Origin: Planctomycetota bacterium
GTDB lineage: Bacteria; Planctomycetota; Planctomycetia; Pirellulales; Pirellulaceae
Assembly (NCBI GenBank): GCA_029259935.1
Contig: JAJDEH010000190.1
Span: 1-32,204 of the forward strand
Direction: 5' to 3'
Length of the DNA: 32,204 nt
Under the pieces are notes generated by a model that worked only from the letters and a program-made list of their open reading frames with translations, did not search any database and was not told the origin of the DNA. The position numbers were made by a program, and so were the translations under genes. Below are positions 17,635 through 25,113 of the stretch, piece after piece; position 1 is the first letter of the stretch, and each line of letters opens with the position of its first letter.

Positions 17635-18708
17635 TCAATCGGCATCGGTCGCCGGCGTCAGCATTCCGATTCGCCACTGGAACTGGCCATAGCCCTTTCC
17701 TGATTTGTGGGCATCCAGCATTCCTTGAAAGACAAATTTCAAGTGATTGGGATCCACCGTCAGTGTCTGGTCGACTCCGTCCCGGATAAGCTCGCCATGG
17801 CTGACGTTGTCGGTCCATCGCTCGACCCCAGTGGCTGGTCGAATATTCTTCCAACTGGCAAACGGCTTGGCCGGGCTGTCAGCGATGGGTGTCCAAGTCC
17901 CGTCCAGACGATCGGCGATGTAGGCCTTATAGTAGCGGCGCCCGTTCTCTTCGATGACCGTCAGATATTTGTTCATACCTTTAAGCCGGTAGGTGTGGCT
18001 CGCCTCGAAGATCTTCGCCCTGAGCGCGACCTCGCAGTGGTCAAACCCCTTGGGAAAATCGTCCAGCTTCGTCCACAGCCGCCACATCTTTCCGTTCAAG
18101 CTGGTGAAGAACAGATAGGCCCGCTGATCGTCGCAGATAATCCAATAATCGAGTCCGCCGACCTCGCGCGGGTCGTTTTTGCCGCCATCAAGAATCGCCC
18201 TCGCCGGCGTCCACGAAGCGGGGTCGTTGATGGTTGAAGTGGTCGAGTAGGCGACCCACATCTTCTTCGTGCCGGGCACGCCCATCTGGTAAATCAGATA
18301 CCACTTGTCATGTGGTTCAAAATAGAAAACCTGGGGCGCGCAGTAGTAATCGCTGTCGCTGATTTTCAAAATCGTCCGTTTGGATTCATCCGCGCTTTCC
18401 CATTTTGCGAACGAGCAGTGTTCGATCGCCGATCGCCCTGGCAGCTTAACCGTCATGAAGACATGCCACTTGCCTTCGTGAAACACCACCGTGGGATCTT
18501 TTTGCGCGCGGCTGCGATCGCGCGCGCGTTTTTCTGGCATGATCAACGGACGGCTGAACTCCCACGCAGCCGGAACCTTGAACTCGCCCACCGTTGATTC
18601 ACTTGAATCTGGTAACTCACTGGGACGCTTTCGCTGCGCTTCGACCTGCTGGCAAGAAAGCCCCAGCAAGACCACGCCCAACGTGAAAACAAAAAGTGTA
18701 GGCTTCAA
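17635..18708 (-). CDS. Exported GH62-type alpha-L-arabinofuranosidase
   Basis: A 357-residue protein. The N-terminal hydrophobic segment (LFVFTLGVVLLGLSC) is a signal peptide; cleavage after QVEA is plausible and the Cys is not in a good lipobox. The body matches GH62 throughout: AWEFSRPLI, QKDPTVVFHEGKWHVF, APQVFYFEPHDKWYLIYQMG, YWIICDDQRAYLFFTSLNGKMWR, AKIFEASHTYRLKG, YLTVIEENG, LDGTWTPIADSPAKPF, DNVSHGELIRDGVDQTLTVDPNHLKFVFQG and WRIGMLTP. The early Asp in KDPTVV and Glu in SHGEL are in the positions of the family's catalytic residues. GH62 enzymes remove arabinofuranose side chains from xylan or arabinan. The start codon is TTG (18708), with GGAG 8 bases upstream. Confidence 0.9.
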   Translation of the reverse strand: MKPTLFVFTLGVVLLGLSCQQVEAQRKRPSELPDSSESTVGEFKVPAAWEFSRPLIMPEKRARDRSRAQKDPTVVFHEGKWHVFMTVKLPGRSAIEHCSFAKWESADESKRTILKISDSDYYCAPQVFYFEPHDKWYLIYQMGVPGTKKMWVAYSTTSTINDPASWTPARAILDGGKNDPREVGGLDYWIICDDQRAYLFFTSLNGKMWRLWTKLDDFPKGFDHCEVALRAKIFEASHTYRLKGMNKYLTVIEENGRRYYKAYIADRLDGTWTPIADSPAKPFASWKNIRPATGVERWTDNVSHGELIRDGVDQTLTVDPNHLKFVFQGMLDAHKSGKGYGQFQWRIGMLTPATDAD

Positions 18709-19077
18709 AACAATAACTCCTCAAAGTCGCCCTGGTCGACACATGGGGCCAACAGATGTCATGAGTCATAGGAATTAGGCTATCGACTAAGCTAGAACCA
18801 CCATCATACGCACTTGCGGCCCTCGATCCAACGATTCGGTCGATTGGCGTGCGGCCAGCTTTGTTGCGTTTGCATCTGCAATGCAACCATCCATCCGTCA
18901 CGAATTCGCCGCGGAAAGTCGGCCTTGGGACTGATCTCACGGCCACGACGATCTTGGAATCTTGCCGAGTGGCTACTGGCATGAGTACGATGGACTCATC
19001 CGGCATCGTGGTTAAGCTCAACTGACATGCCGGTGCCGACTTTTTCTCGTTTCGGCAAATGATGAATGGAGAGGCCG
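18709..19077. other. Intergenic region without recognisable gene
   Basis: This 369-bp gap lies between the divergent GH62 and Pth2 genes. The only long frame (minus, to about 19021) lacks domain-like sequence and is rejected. I see no tRNA, clear terminator or repeat. GGAGAGG at the right end is the Pth2 ribosome binding site. Confidence 0.5.
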
Positions 19078-19404
19078 ATGAGTGACGAGACTCGCGTTAA
19101 ACAAGTGATCGTCATGCGACACGACTTGAAGATGCGCCGCGGCAAGCAGATCGCGCAAGGCTCGCACGCCTCAATGTCGTTTATCTGCCGGCGTTTGCAG
19201 GCTGCGGGTTCGCTGTCGCTTGATGACTTTGCCGAAGCTCAGCAAACCTGGTTCACCGGGTCGTTCGCCAAAGTATGTTGTCGCGTGGACAGCGAAGAAG
19301 AACTGATGGAAATCCACACCAGGGCTCGGGAGGCCGGGTTGGATGTGCATCTCATCACGGATAGCGGCAAGACCGAGTTTCACGGCCAACCGACCAACAC
19401 TTGA
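19078..19404 (+). CDS. pth2: Peptidyl-tRNA hydrolase, Pth2 type, cut short by in-frame TGA
   Basis: From ATG 19078 (GGAGAGG five bases upstream; an in-frame ATG at 19066 is less likely) 108 residues run to a TGA. KQVIVMRHDLKMRRGKQIAQGSHASM is the Pth2 signature, with the catalytic-loop basic residues present. FTGSFAKVCCRVDSEEELMEIHTRAREAGLDVHLITDSGKTEF and GQPTNT follow as expected. The normal family C-terminus is present in the same frame directly after the TGA, so the protein is either truncated by 22 residues or completed by recoding. Pth2 frees tRNA from stalled peptidyl-tRNA; bacteria usually rely on the unrelated Pth1, so loss may be tolerated. It leads a plus-strand run with the cupin and PNPOx-like genes. 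Confidence 0.88.
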   Translation: MSDETRVKQVIVMRHDLKMRRGKQIAQGSHASMSFICRRLQAAGSLSLDDFAEAQQTWFTGSFAKVCCRVDSEEELMEIHTRAREAGLDVHLITDSGKTEFHGQPTNT

Positions 19405-19470
19405 TTGGCCATTGGGCCCGACGATGCCGAAAAGATCGACGAGATCACCGGGCATCTTCGCCTGTTGTGA
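19402..19470 (+). other. In-frame continuation of Pth2 after TGA
   Basis: After TGA 19402-19404 the same frame reads LAIGPDDAEKIDEITGHLRL and one more Leu, then TGA at 19468-19470. An (A/G)IGP...ID.(I/V)TGHL.L ending is the conserved Pth2 C-terminus, so this is coding sequence by homology, separated from the main part by a single stop codon. Confidence 0.85.
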
Positions 19471-19505
19471 TTCGCCCTCTTCCAGTGTGAATTGAGAAAA
19501 CGATC

Positions 19506-19874
19506 ATGATGCCAACTTCAATCAACTTGTCAGACAAACTCAGCCTGTTTACGGATCAGTGGTCGCCGAAGATCATTGCCGAGATGGACGGATTCCAATT
19601 CAAGTTGGCCAAGCTGCAAGGCGACTTCGTATGGCACAGTCATCCTGATACGGACGAGGCATTCCTTATTCTCGCCGGCCAGTTGCGAATCGACTTCCGC
19701 GAAGGTGCCGCAACCTTGAACCAAGGCGAGATGCTTGTCGTGCCCAAGGGGGTCGAGCACAAGCCGCATGCCGAATCCGAGTGCCACGTCATGATCCTCG
19801 TGCGCGAAGGCACCGTCAACACAGGTGATGCCGCCGAAAACGAACTCACCGCGGACCCAGCGGTAAGGATTTGA
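19506..19874 (+). CDS. Small cupin-fold protein
   Basis: A 122-residue single-domain cupin. The first metal-binding motif is HSHPDTDEAFLILAGQLRI (two His, then Glu), and the second is GEMLVVPKGVEHKPHAE with a His. Together they give the usual His/His/Glu/His set for a divalent metal. Such small proteins (cupin_2 group) include dioxygenases, isomerases and sensors, so the reaction cannot be assigned. A second ATG three bases later could be the start. The stop is one base before the ATG of the next gene, implying translational coupling. Confidence 0.88.
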   Translation: MMPTSINLSDKLSLFTDQWSPKIIAEMDGFQFKLAKLQGDFVWHSHPDTDEAFLILAGQLRIDFREGAATLNQGEMLVVPKGVEHKPHAESECHVMILVREGTVNTGDAAENELTADPAVRI

Positions 19875-19875
19875 G

Positions 19876-20439
19876 ATGGGCAAGGTCTACGAGGAAATTG
19901 ACCCGTCGTTGAAAGAGTTCATGGAACGTCAGCAGATGTTTTTCGTGGCGACCGCGCCAATGTCGGGTGATGGGCTCGTCAACTTGTCGCCCAAAGCGCT
20001 CGATTCGCTACGAATTCTGGATGAACACACAGTGATGTACGCCGATCTCACCGGCAGTGGTATCGAAACGGTCGCTCACCTGAAAGAGAACGGTCGCATC
20101 GTGTTGATGTTCTGTGCGTTCGAAGGAGCGCCGCGGATCGTTCGTCTACATGGCCGCGGCGAAGTGATCGAGCCAGGACACGATGACTTCCAGCAACTCC
20201 GCGCTCGTGTTCCCGAGTATGTTGGCCTGCGAAGTTTCATTCGCATTCACTGTCATCGAATCTCGGATTCGTGCGGCTGGAGTGTTCCGCTGTACGAATT
20301 TAAGGGGCAGCGTTCCCAACTACTGGCTTGGGGCGAGAAAACGGGAGTCGACGGAGTGGTTCAATATCAGCAGACGAAGAACAACGAGAGCCTCGACGGA
20401 TTGCCGGGGATCGCGCCGCGGAGTGGAGATGACAAATGA
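19876..20439 (+). CDS. PNPOx-like FMN-binding split-barrel protein
   Basis: A 187-residue protein of the pyridoxamine 5'-phosphate oxidase-like superfamily. FMERQQMFFVATAPMSGDGLVNLSPKALDSLRIL is the typical opening, followed by VMYADLTGSGIETVAHLKENGRIVLMFCAFEGAPRIVRLHGRGEVI, which is the flavin-binding split barrel. The residues IRIHCHRISDSCGWSVPLYEF are typical of the group with CGWSVP near the C-terminus. Members bind FMN, F420 or haem and reduce small substrates; the specific one is unknown. AAGGA lies 7 bases upstream of the ATG within the end of the cupin gene. Not the biosynthetic PdxH. Confidence 0.88.
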   Translation: MGKVYEEIDPSLKEFMERQQMFFVATAPMSGDGLVNLSPKALDSLRILDEHTVMYADLTGSGIETVAHLKENGRIVLMFCAFEGAPRIVRLHGRGEVIEPGHDDFQQLRARVPEYVGLRSFIRIHCHRISDSCGWSVPLYEFKGQRSQLLAWGEKTGVDGVVQYQQTKNNESLDGLPGIAPRSGDDK

Positions 20440-20490
20440 CTGTAAGCGAGACATGGATCCCGACACGAAACTGAACATTCGGAACGAGCG

Positions 20491-20946
20491 TCAGTGCGGG
20501 CGGGCTTCCGTCTTCAATCGCCCGATGGCCTGGCCCAACTGTTCGACGATTCCGTCCCCCAGAATAGCCTGCGCTTGCTGTTGAGCCTTTTTCCAAGCCG
20601 GGGCCGCTTTTTCCAACAGCCTCCGGCCCTGCGCCGTCAGTCGAAACGGCTGCGCTCGGCCATCCTCGTCGGGAATCACCTCCAGCCAACCCCGTGCTTT
20701 CATTCGCTCAACATTGCGGCTCAGCGTGGACACGTCCAGATGCAACCGTTCGCAGACTTCGGCGGGCCGAGCCGTGCCCAACCTTCCCGCCGCCACAAGA
20801 ATGTTCATCTGACTGACTCGGACACCCAACGGTCGCAGCGCGTCGTCGTAGATGTTGGTCACCGCGCGGTTAAGCATTCGCATCCTCACGGCGATGCACT
20901 CTCCCGCGATGGTGTCGATCGTTGTTTGAATTCGTTTGGTACTCAT
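20491..20946 (-). CDS. MarR-family transcriptional regulator
   Basis: A 151-residue winged-helix regulator. ATG 20946 is chosen because AAAGGA lies close upstream; a longer frame runs to 20979 across the palindrome. The DNA-binding core is visible: LGVRVSQMNILVAAGRLGTARPAEVCERLHLDVSTLSRNVERMKARGWLEVIPDEDGRAQPFRLTAQGRRLLEKA. Flanking helices would form the dimer interface. It converges on the PNPOx-like gene (51 bp between stops). The imperfect palindrome just before its start suggests autoregulation, the usual habit of MarR proteins. The ligand is unknown. Confidence 0.92.
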   Translation of the reverse strand: MSTKRIQTTIDTIAGECIAVRMRMLNRAVTNIYDDALRPLGVRVSQMNILVAAGRLGTARPAEVCERLHLDVSTLSRNVERMKARGWLEVIPDEDGRAQPFRLTAQGRRLLEKAAPAWKKAQQQAQAILGDGIVEQLGQAIGRLKTEARPH

Positions 20947-20966
20947 TTCCTTTATCCCTAACTTTA

Positions 20967-20980
20967 ATTGTATATGCAAT
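20967..20980. promoter_or_regulatory. Palindromic operator candidate for the MarR gene
   Basis: ATTGTATATGCAAT is a 14-bp inverted repeat with one mismatched pair (positions 5 and 10). TTGYATATRCAA is a spacing and sequence style typical of MarR operators. It lies 20 bp upstream of the regulator's start, where it would block its own transcription. Confidence 0.6.
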
Positions 20981-21279
20981 CATGAGCCGCCGCAACTCGG
21001 TTCGTTCATGGAATTGGGATTCATCTCTAGAGTTGGCACCAAGGCTGGTCCGGCGTACCGTGAAGCCCCGTGGACGGCAAACGAGCCTCACCTGAAGTTA
21101 CCACATCGAGCCATACGAAGTCCAGGTTTCGATGTCGGTGCGCGTCGGTTCGGTGGTGCTTGGTTCCGCGTCTCAATCAGACGCAAACTATTTCCGAATT
21201 GTCAAAGATCAATCAGACGGAGCCAAGCGGGGCACTCGCGTTTCTGTAACATACGGACCCCCACTCGTTACCTTGTTTT

Positions 21280-21408
21280 CTAGCAGCTTATTGAAAAATC
21301 GCATCCGAAATGCTTGCGAGGAAAACCCGAGTCGCCAACACTTCAAGAAATACGCAAGGCGCTGGCGGTTCGCACGACGAATCGCAGCTACTTTCAACGG
21401 GCTACTAG
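21280..21408. repeat. MITE-like element with imperfect terminal inverted repeats
   Basis: A 129-bp segment begins ctagcagcttattgaaa and ends with the inverse of ctagtagcccgttgaaa: 13 of 17 positions match. CTAG sits at both outer ends. There is no coding content. Ends of the type TAG.AGC..(T/G)TTGAAA recur in planctomycete genomes in my recollection, often at mobile-element ends, so this could be a remnant or miniature element. Confidence 0.5.
21394..21408 (+). repeat. 15-bp direct repeat, left copy flanking the LRR/toxin block
   Basis: tcaacgggctactag occurs here and again, identical and in the same orientation, at 27192-27206. The pair brackets all three LRR genes and the toxin module. The left copy is the right end of the MITE-like element. 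Confidence 0.7.
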
Positions 21409-21446
21409 GCCAGGCACGGAGTGCCCCGCCCCATCTGAATTCCATT

Positions 21447-21941
21447 TTACGCAATTCCGGCCAAACGATCCACGTAAAGGCCCGAACAGTGCGCGGGCGA
21501 GAGTTTTGGCAATCTAGACTGACGCTCAACAGCGGACGATGCAAGCGGCTCCTCTCCCGTCAAAGCTAGGTGTTCCAAATTCTGACATTGCGAACTTGTA
21601 ACCAAGGACTCCACCACGTCGAGATTTGTGCCAAAGTCCAATTGAAGACTTCGCACCAGCGGCCATCCAGGTTCCGCCACCAATTGCGGGAGCGACTCTG
21701 AATCGGCCAGTTCCAGGCAGGCGCTTGCGGGCCAGTGTTTGATTCGGTCGGCAACGAAGGCCACGGCGTGCCCAACCGCTTCATCCGGTTCTCGCATTTG
21801 GAAGTACGAGAGCAGTGGATCAAAGAATTGGTGTCCCCCACGCGAAAATTCTGTTCCGCGCTGCTCTTTGTTTTCCCACATGGGTGATGGCTCTGGAAGC
21901 GATTCGAGGAACCGTTCGAGTTGAAGAGTATCATGCGGCAT
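21447..21941 (-). pseudogene. Truncated LRR-protein paralogue (LRR-C)
   Basis: The first 130 residues from ATG 21941 are a clear paralogue of the N-terminal domains of the two full LRR genes to its right; shared landmarks are ERFLESLPEP, FFDPLLSYFQMREPDE, ADRIKHW and ELADSESLP. Homology stops after LEHLALTGE, and the last 34 residues are unrelated, running into the flanking sequence. All downstream repeats are missing, so about 450-500 residues are lost relative to the paralogues. GGAGG lies about 15 bases before the start. It probably arose by deletion at about 21545. An expressed N-terminal fragment is possible but nothing supports it. Confidence 0.8.
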
Positions 21942-21945
21942 ATTG

Positions 21946-22035
21946 CTAACGATCGACCTCCGCCTGTGGAGTTTTTCTTGGCAATTGGGCATCCTGAATT
22001 AGATCAGGTCGAAGCAATTCGTCCTTAAAAAACAT
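21946..22035 (-). CDS. 29-codon ORF abutting truncated LRR gene
   Basis: ATG 22035 opens MFFKDELLRPDLIQDAQLP and nine more codons to a TAG. AGGAG lies about 8 bases upstream. The stop is four bases from the start of the truncated LRR gene, the same layout as toxin and LRR-B. The frame is open 15 codons further upstream without a start. It may be the 3' tail of a lost gene, for example a toxin paired with LRR-C, or a small leader peptide. No homology recognised. Confidence 0.35.
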   Translation of the reverse strand: MFFKDELLRPDLIQDAQLPRKTPQAEVDR

Positions 22036-22091
22036 TGAAAAACTCCTGGGAGTAGCGGATGCTTTTTCATGCGTTGAAGTTTACGTCGCTT

Positions 22092-23915
22092 TCAATCATC
22101 GAGACCAACATCGAAATAGCAGGACGAAAGGCGAGCCTTGATGATTGGGCTTACATTGGCGCTTTCCATCCATGGAAGAACAAATTCGTTCCCTTCGCCG
22201 GGTATACCAAGGCCCAGCCAACGAAGCGACCGTGCCGTTTTCGATTCGGCAAGGCAACGCATGCCTTCCCCGGAAGATCCAAACCCAAGTACTGCAAGTT
22301 TGCAGAGCCATGGTGAGAACGGTGCGTTGGCAAGCGCTTCTAAGCCCGCATCTCCGTAGTCATTTGCATCCAGCTCAAGCCAAGTGAGGTTCTTGAGCAC
22401 GTCAGATCTGGCCAGAATATCGATTCCCTGGTCAGTAATTTGGTTACAGCGGAGTGACAGCCAGAGTAGTCGCGGCGGTGCCTCTCCACCAAACAGAATT
22501 TGCACTCCTTCGTCGCTGATACCGCAACCACCAAGGTCAAGTTCCACTAGGTTTTGGAAAAGCGCTGAATCAACTAGCGCCTTACAATCCCGCCGGCTCG
22601 CGTCGGAAGATAAAGACAGTTGCTCCAGGTTCTCCAAGGTCTTCGATTGCGCAAGTGCTTCGATTGAACCCTCTTCCTCCCCGTATGACAGACGTAGACT
22701 GCGCAGATTGCCGAGGAATGGCGAAGATGCAAGCCGAATGACTCCAGCCTGGGAAATCGGATTGCCCCACAAATCGAGCCGTTCCAAAGCAGAAACTCCG
22801 GGCCAGGTGACGAGTCGCCCCAGCCCTTCATCCGTGATGCTGTTACTCCTCAAATTCAGAAATCGAAGCGCCTTGATACTCTTGTTTTTGGCAAGCGCCT
22901 CGATTCCGTCGTCAGTACAGCGGGCACCATATAGGTCGAGGCTACGCAGGCTCTCCAGCGGCCAAGCCGAGAGTGCTTCAATGACCGCATCGCCAGCATG
23001 AGTTGTTGATAGATCCAGTTCTTTGAGTTGCGACAAGAAGCTCGCTCCGGCTAGCGTCCGTAAGGCTCTAGTTAGTCTGGGTCTGTTTCGAACGTGGCCT
23101 CCGATCCTGAGGCGGCGAAGACGTTTTAGTTCTGTAAAGTCAGCCAGCACTGCAGCAGCTTTTTCGCTCGTGCCCCCCCAGCTGATTCCAGTGATTCGCG
23201 GATGTAGCCAGGATGCGTTTTTCAATTTGACCATTCCCTTCAGTGTGTCCACGGAAACATCCAACGATTCCAGGTTGTCAACAAATGGTGCCTTAAGCAG
23301 TTTCAATTCCCGGGACGCCACGTAAATCCGCTTGAGAGCCAAGTCGCTCCGGTGGGACAGCAGCCGTAACTCCCATCCAGGCAATTCCTCAAGCCGCTTT
23401 GCAAGTGAGGATGTGGCGAAGATTTCAAACTCTTCGTCACCGAGACTGCAAAACAGACTCAATTTGCGGAGGCCCTTGAGAAAAGGAGACGACACCATCT
23501 TTTTAACAAGTGCCACATCCAGATTGCCTCCCTTCAAAACTAATTCTTCCAAATTCTGGCAGTGCGCAGTTGTAACCAGGGACTCCACCACGTTGAGATT
23601 ATCGCCAAAGTCCAAATGCAGACTTCGCACCAGAGGCCAACCAGTCTCCGCCATCATATGCGGGAGGGACTCTGAATCGGCCAATTCCACGCAGGCGTTC
23701 GCGGGCCAGTGTTTGATTCTGTCAGCAACGACGCCCACGGCGTGATCAAGCGATTCATCCGGTTCCCGCATTTGGAAGTAGGAGAGCAGAGGATCAAAAA
23801 ACTGTTGCCCCACGAACCAAAATTCGAGTCCGCAATGATCCTTGTTCATCCACATCGGTGACGGTTCAGGAAGCGAGTCAAGGAGTCGTTCAATTTGAAG
23901 GGCATCTTGTACCAT
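22092..23915 (-). CDS. Leucine-rich-repeat protein (LRR-B), candidate immunity protein
   Basis: A 607-residue protein without signal peptide. Residues 1-110 form a domain shared with two neighbours (IERLLDSLPEPSPMW, QFFDPLLSYFQMREPDE, ADRIKHWPA, ADSESLP). From about residue 125 on there are ribonuclease-inhibitor-type LRR units, for example ALRFLNLRSNSITDEGLGRL, ERLDLWGNPISQAGVIRL, ELDLGGCGISDEGVQIL and LSLRCNQITDQGIDIL. These make a curved solenoid for protein binding. The start ATG is one base after the stop of the HINT/deaminase-like gene (TAA-C-ATG), the position of an immunity gene in polymorphic toxin loci. The LRR solenoid could bind and block the toxin, as ribonuclease inhibitor does its target. 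That role is inferred from context. Confidence 0.85.
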   Translation of the reverse strand: MVQDALQIERLLDSLPEPSPMWMNKDHCGLEFWFVGQQFFDPLLSYFQMREPDESLDHAVGVVADRIKHWPANACVELADSESLPHMMAETGWPLVRSLHLDFGDNLNVVESLVTTAHCQNLEELVLKGGNLDVALVKKMVSSPFLKGLRKLSLFCSLGDEEFEIFATSSLAKRLEELPGWELRLLSHRSDLALKRIYVASRELKLLKAPFVDNLESLDVSVDTLKGMVKLKNASWLHPRITGISWGGTSEKAAAVLADFTELKRLRRLRIGGHVRNRPRLTRALRTLAGASFLSQLKELDLSTTHAGDAVIEALSAWPLESLRSLDLYGARCTDDGIEALAKNKSIKALRFLNLRSNSITDEGLGRLVTWPGVSALERLDLWGNPISQAGVIRLASSPFLGNLRSLRLSYGEEEGSIEALAQSKTLENLEQLSLSSDASRRDCKALVDSALFQNLVELDLGGCGISDEGVQILFGGEAPPRLLWLSLRCNQITDQGIDILARSDVLKNLTWLELDANDYGDAGLEALANAPFSPWLCKLAVLGFGSSGEGMRCLAESKTARSLRWLGLGIPGEGNEFVLPWMESANVSPIIKARLSSCYFDVGLDD

Positions 23916-23916
23916 G

Positions 23917-25113
23917 TTACGAGCCAGCGGCTTCCCCTAAAGAAGTGATTCTTGGACATAACTCCTTTGTTTTGGGAGCACCATAATTAGTAGGGCGGTT
24001 CCTCCACGCTTCAGCAACAAGAAATGACGCCGATTCATCACATTTTTTCTTCTTACTACCCGGGGAACTTGTGTCCTGTGGAATGCCAAAGTGAACAACT
24101 TGGAACTTGTTGTGTCCCGCTTTGACCCATTTTTCGAAGTTGTCTATGCATTTGTCGCACGGTTCTCGCTCGGTAAACACGATCGCGATCTGGATACACA
24201 AGGTTTCCCCTTTTTTCATCACCTTTGCCAAGTTCGCCACAAACGCCCCTTCGTGTTTCGTGGACCTTTTGCTCATCTGATGAATTCCTACCGGCATTGG
24301 GCTATCCCCCTGGAAGTAGAGAATCGACGAGGCGTTTCCAGGAGCGACTACAACCCTCTTGTCCGGATCGGCCATTTCTTCGCGATTTTTGTCTGGATTA
24401 TTTGGGTCTTCGGGACAGCATTCAAATACGCCGCTTCGGGATGCCCACGCCAAGTTTAATGCGATTCTCATCGATTTGTTTTTCATTTTCTTCTTAACGT
24501 TGCTCCCTTTTGGAAAGTCTGGAAAATCCTTGCGGGGCGACGCGTTATGGACCAGAACACCACTGCGACCAATGCGATAACAGTGGTCGCCGGCGACTTC
24601 GACATTGTAAACCGAATCCAGCTTCTTTTTCTTGCGAATGGACTCCACCGCCGTGACGCCTGCCAGCGTTCTCACCCGCTCCCTTGCTTTGAGGTCAGCC
24701 GCGCTCACCCATTGCTGGAGGTCAACGCTCCAGAAGGGGTGCGTCGCCGTGACGCCAGTTGGCTGCTCTTCCCCGGCCACTTTCAACTCGTGGATCTCTC
24801 CGCTGGTGTGCCGGAAAGTACCGGTAACCAGTTTTCCTTCCCCCTCGTCCAACTGCGGACACGGTTCGATGGCTGTGACCCGAGCTTCGCCTTCGACTGA
24901 CATCTCAGGCATGTTGAGGAAGACCGTAGCCCCCACTTCGGCCTGTTGATCCGCCAGCCACTCATCGCTACCAAGCAGGGAGACCTCCACTTGGTTGTCC
25001 CCGTCGTGCGACAAGGTGAGACAGACCTTTTTCCAAGTTTCGGGATTCAATTCCGGTTCGGGCCGTTCCTCAAACCCAAACTGCTCGCGTTCTTCGTTGG
25101 TGAACGTAAGCAC
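23917..25113 (-). CDS. Orphan HINT plus deaminase-like toxin module
   Basis: A 398-residue frame from GTG 25113, with no obvious ribosome binding site. Residues 1-115 match the region before HINT domains in large planctomycete Rhs-type proteins (ETWKKVCLTLSHDG, MPEMSVEGEARVTAIEPCP, LVTGTFRH). The HINT protease core follows: VTATHPFWSVD at 121-131 and YNVEVAGDHCYRIGRSGVLVHNA ending at 191, where self-cleavage would free the C-terminal domain. Residues 195-398 hold a likely zinc-deaminase-like domain: KHEGAFVANLAK at 286-297 and TEREPCDKCIDNF at 314-326 (PCxxC). No Rhs core, secretion signal or N-terminal trafficking domain is present, so it is a displaced C-terminal module. LRR-B follows after one base. 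Residue 286 is Lys where HxE deaminases have His, so activity is uncertain. Confidence 0.85.
   Translation of the reverse strand: MLTFTNEEREQFGFEERPEPELNPETWKKVCLTLSHDGDNQVEVSLLGSDEWLADQQAEVGATVFLNMPEMSVEGEARVTAIEPCPQLDEGEGKLVTGTFRHTSGEIHELKVAGEEQPTGVTATHPFWSVDLQQWVSAADLKARERVRTLAGVTAVESIRKKKKLDSVYNVEVAGDHCYRIGRSGVLVHNASPRKDFPDFPKGSNVKKKMKNKSMRIALNLAWASRSGVFECCPEDPNNPDKNREEMADPDKRVVVAPGNASSILYFQGDSPMPVGIHQMSKRSTKHEGAFVANLAKVMKKGETLCIQIAIVFTEREPCDKCIDNFEKWVKAGHNKFQVVHFGIPQDTSSPGSKKKKCDESASFLVAEAWRNRPTNYGAPKTKELCPRITSLGEAAGS

Larger units (their letters stand above)
20981..21446. other. Noncoding stretch left of the LRR/toxin block
   Basis: No convincing gene is present. The region includes the MITE-like element at 21280-21408 and then the boundary with the truncated LRR gene. 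Several stop-free frames exist but none shows a recognisable protein pattern. Confidence 0.5.

Noticed and set aside
18617..19021. 134-codon minus-strand frame between GH62 and Pth2
   Set aside because: Overlaps the GH62 start and shows no domain or signal; composition is not protein-like.
19402..19470. Selenocysteine insertion at the Pth2 TGA
   Set aside because: Only short 4-bp pairings (GGCC with GGCC, GATC with GATC) follow the TGA; no bacterial SECIS-like stem-loop at the expected distance. Kept only as a remote option.
22384..23001. 205-codon plus-strand frame opposite LRR-B
   Set aside because: Antisense of the leucine-rich repeats; Ser/Arg-rich translation is the expected mirror of LRR codons.
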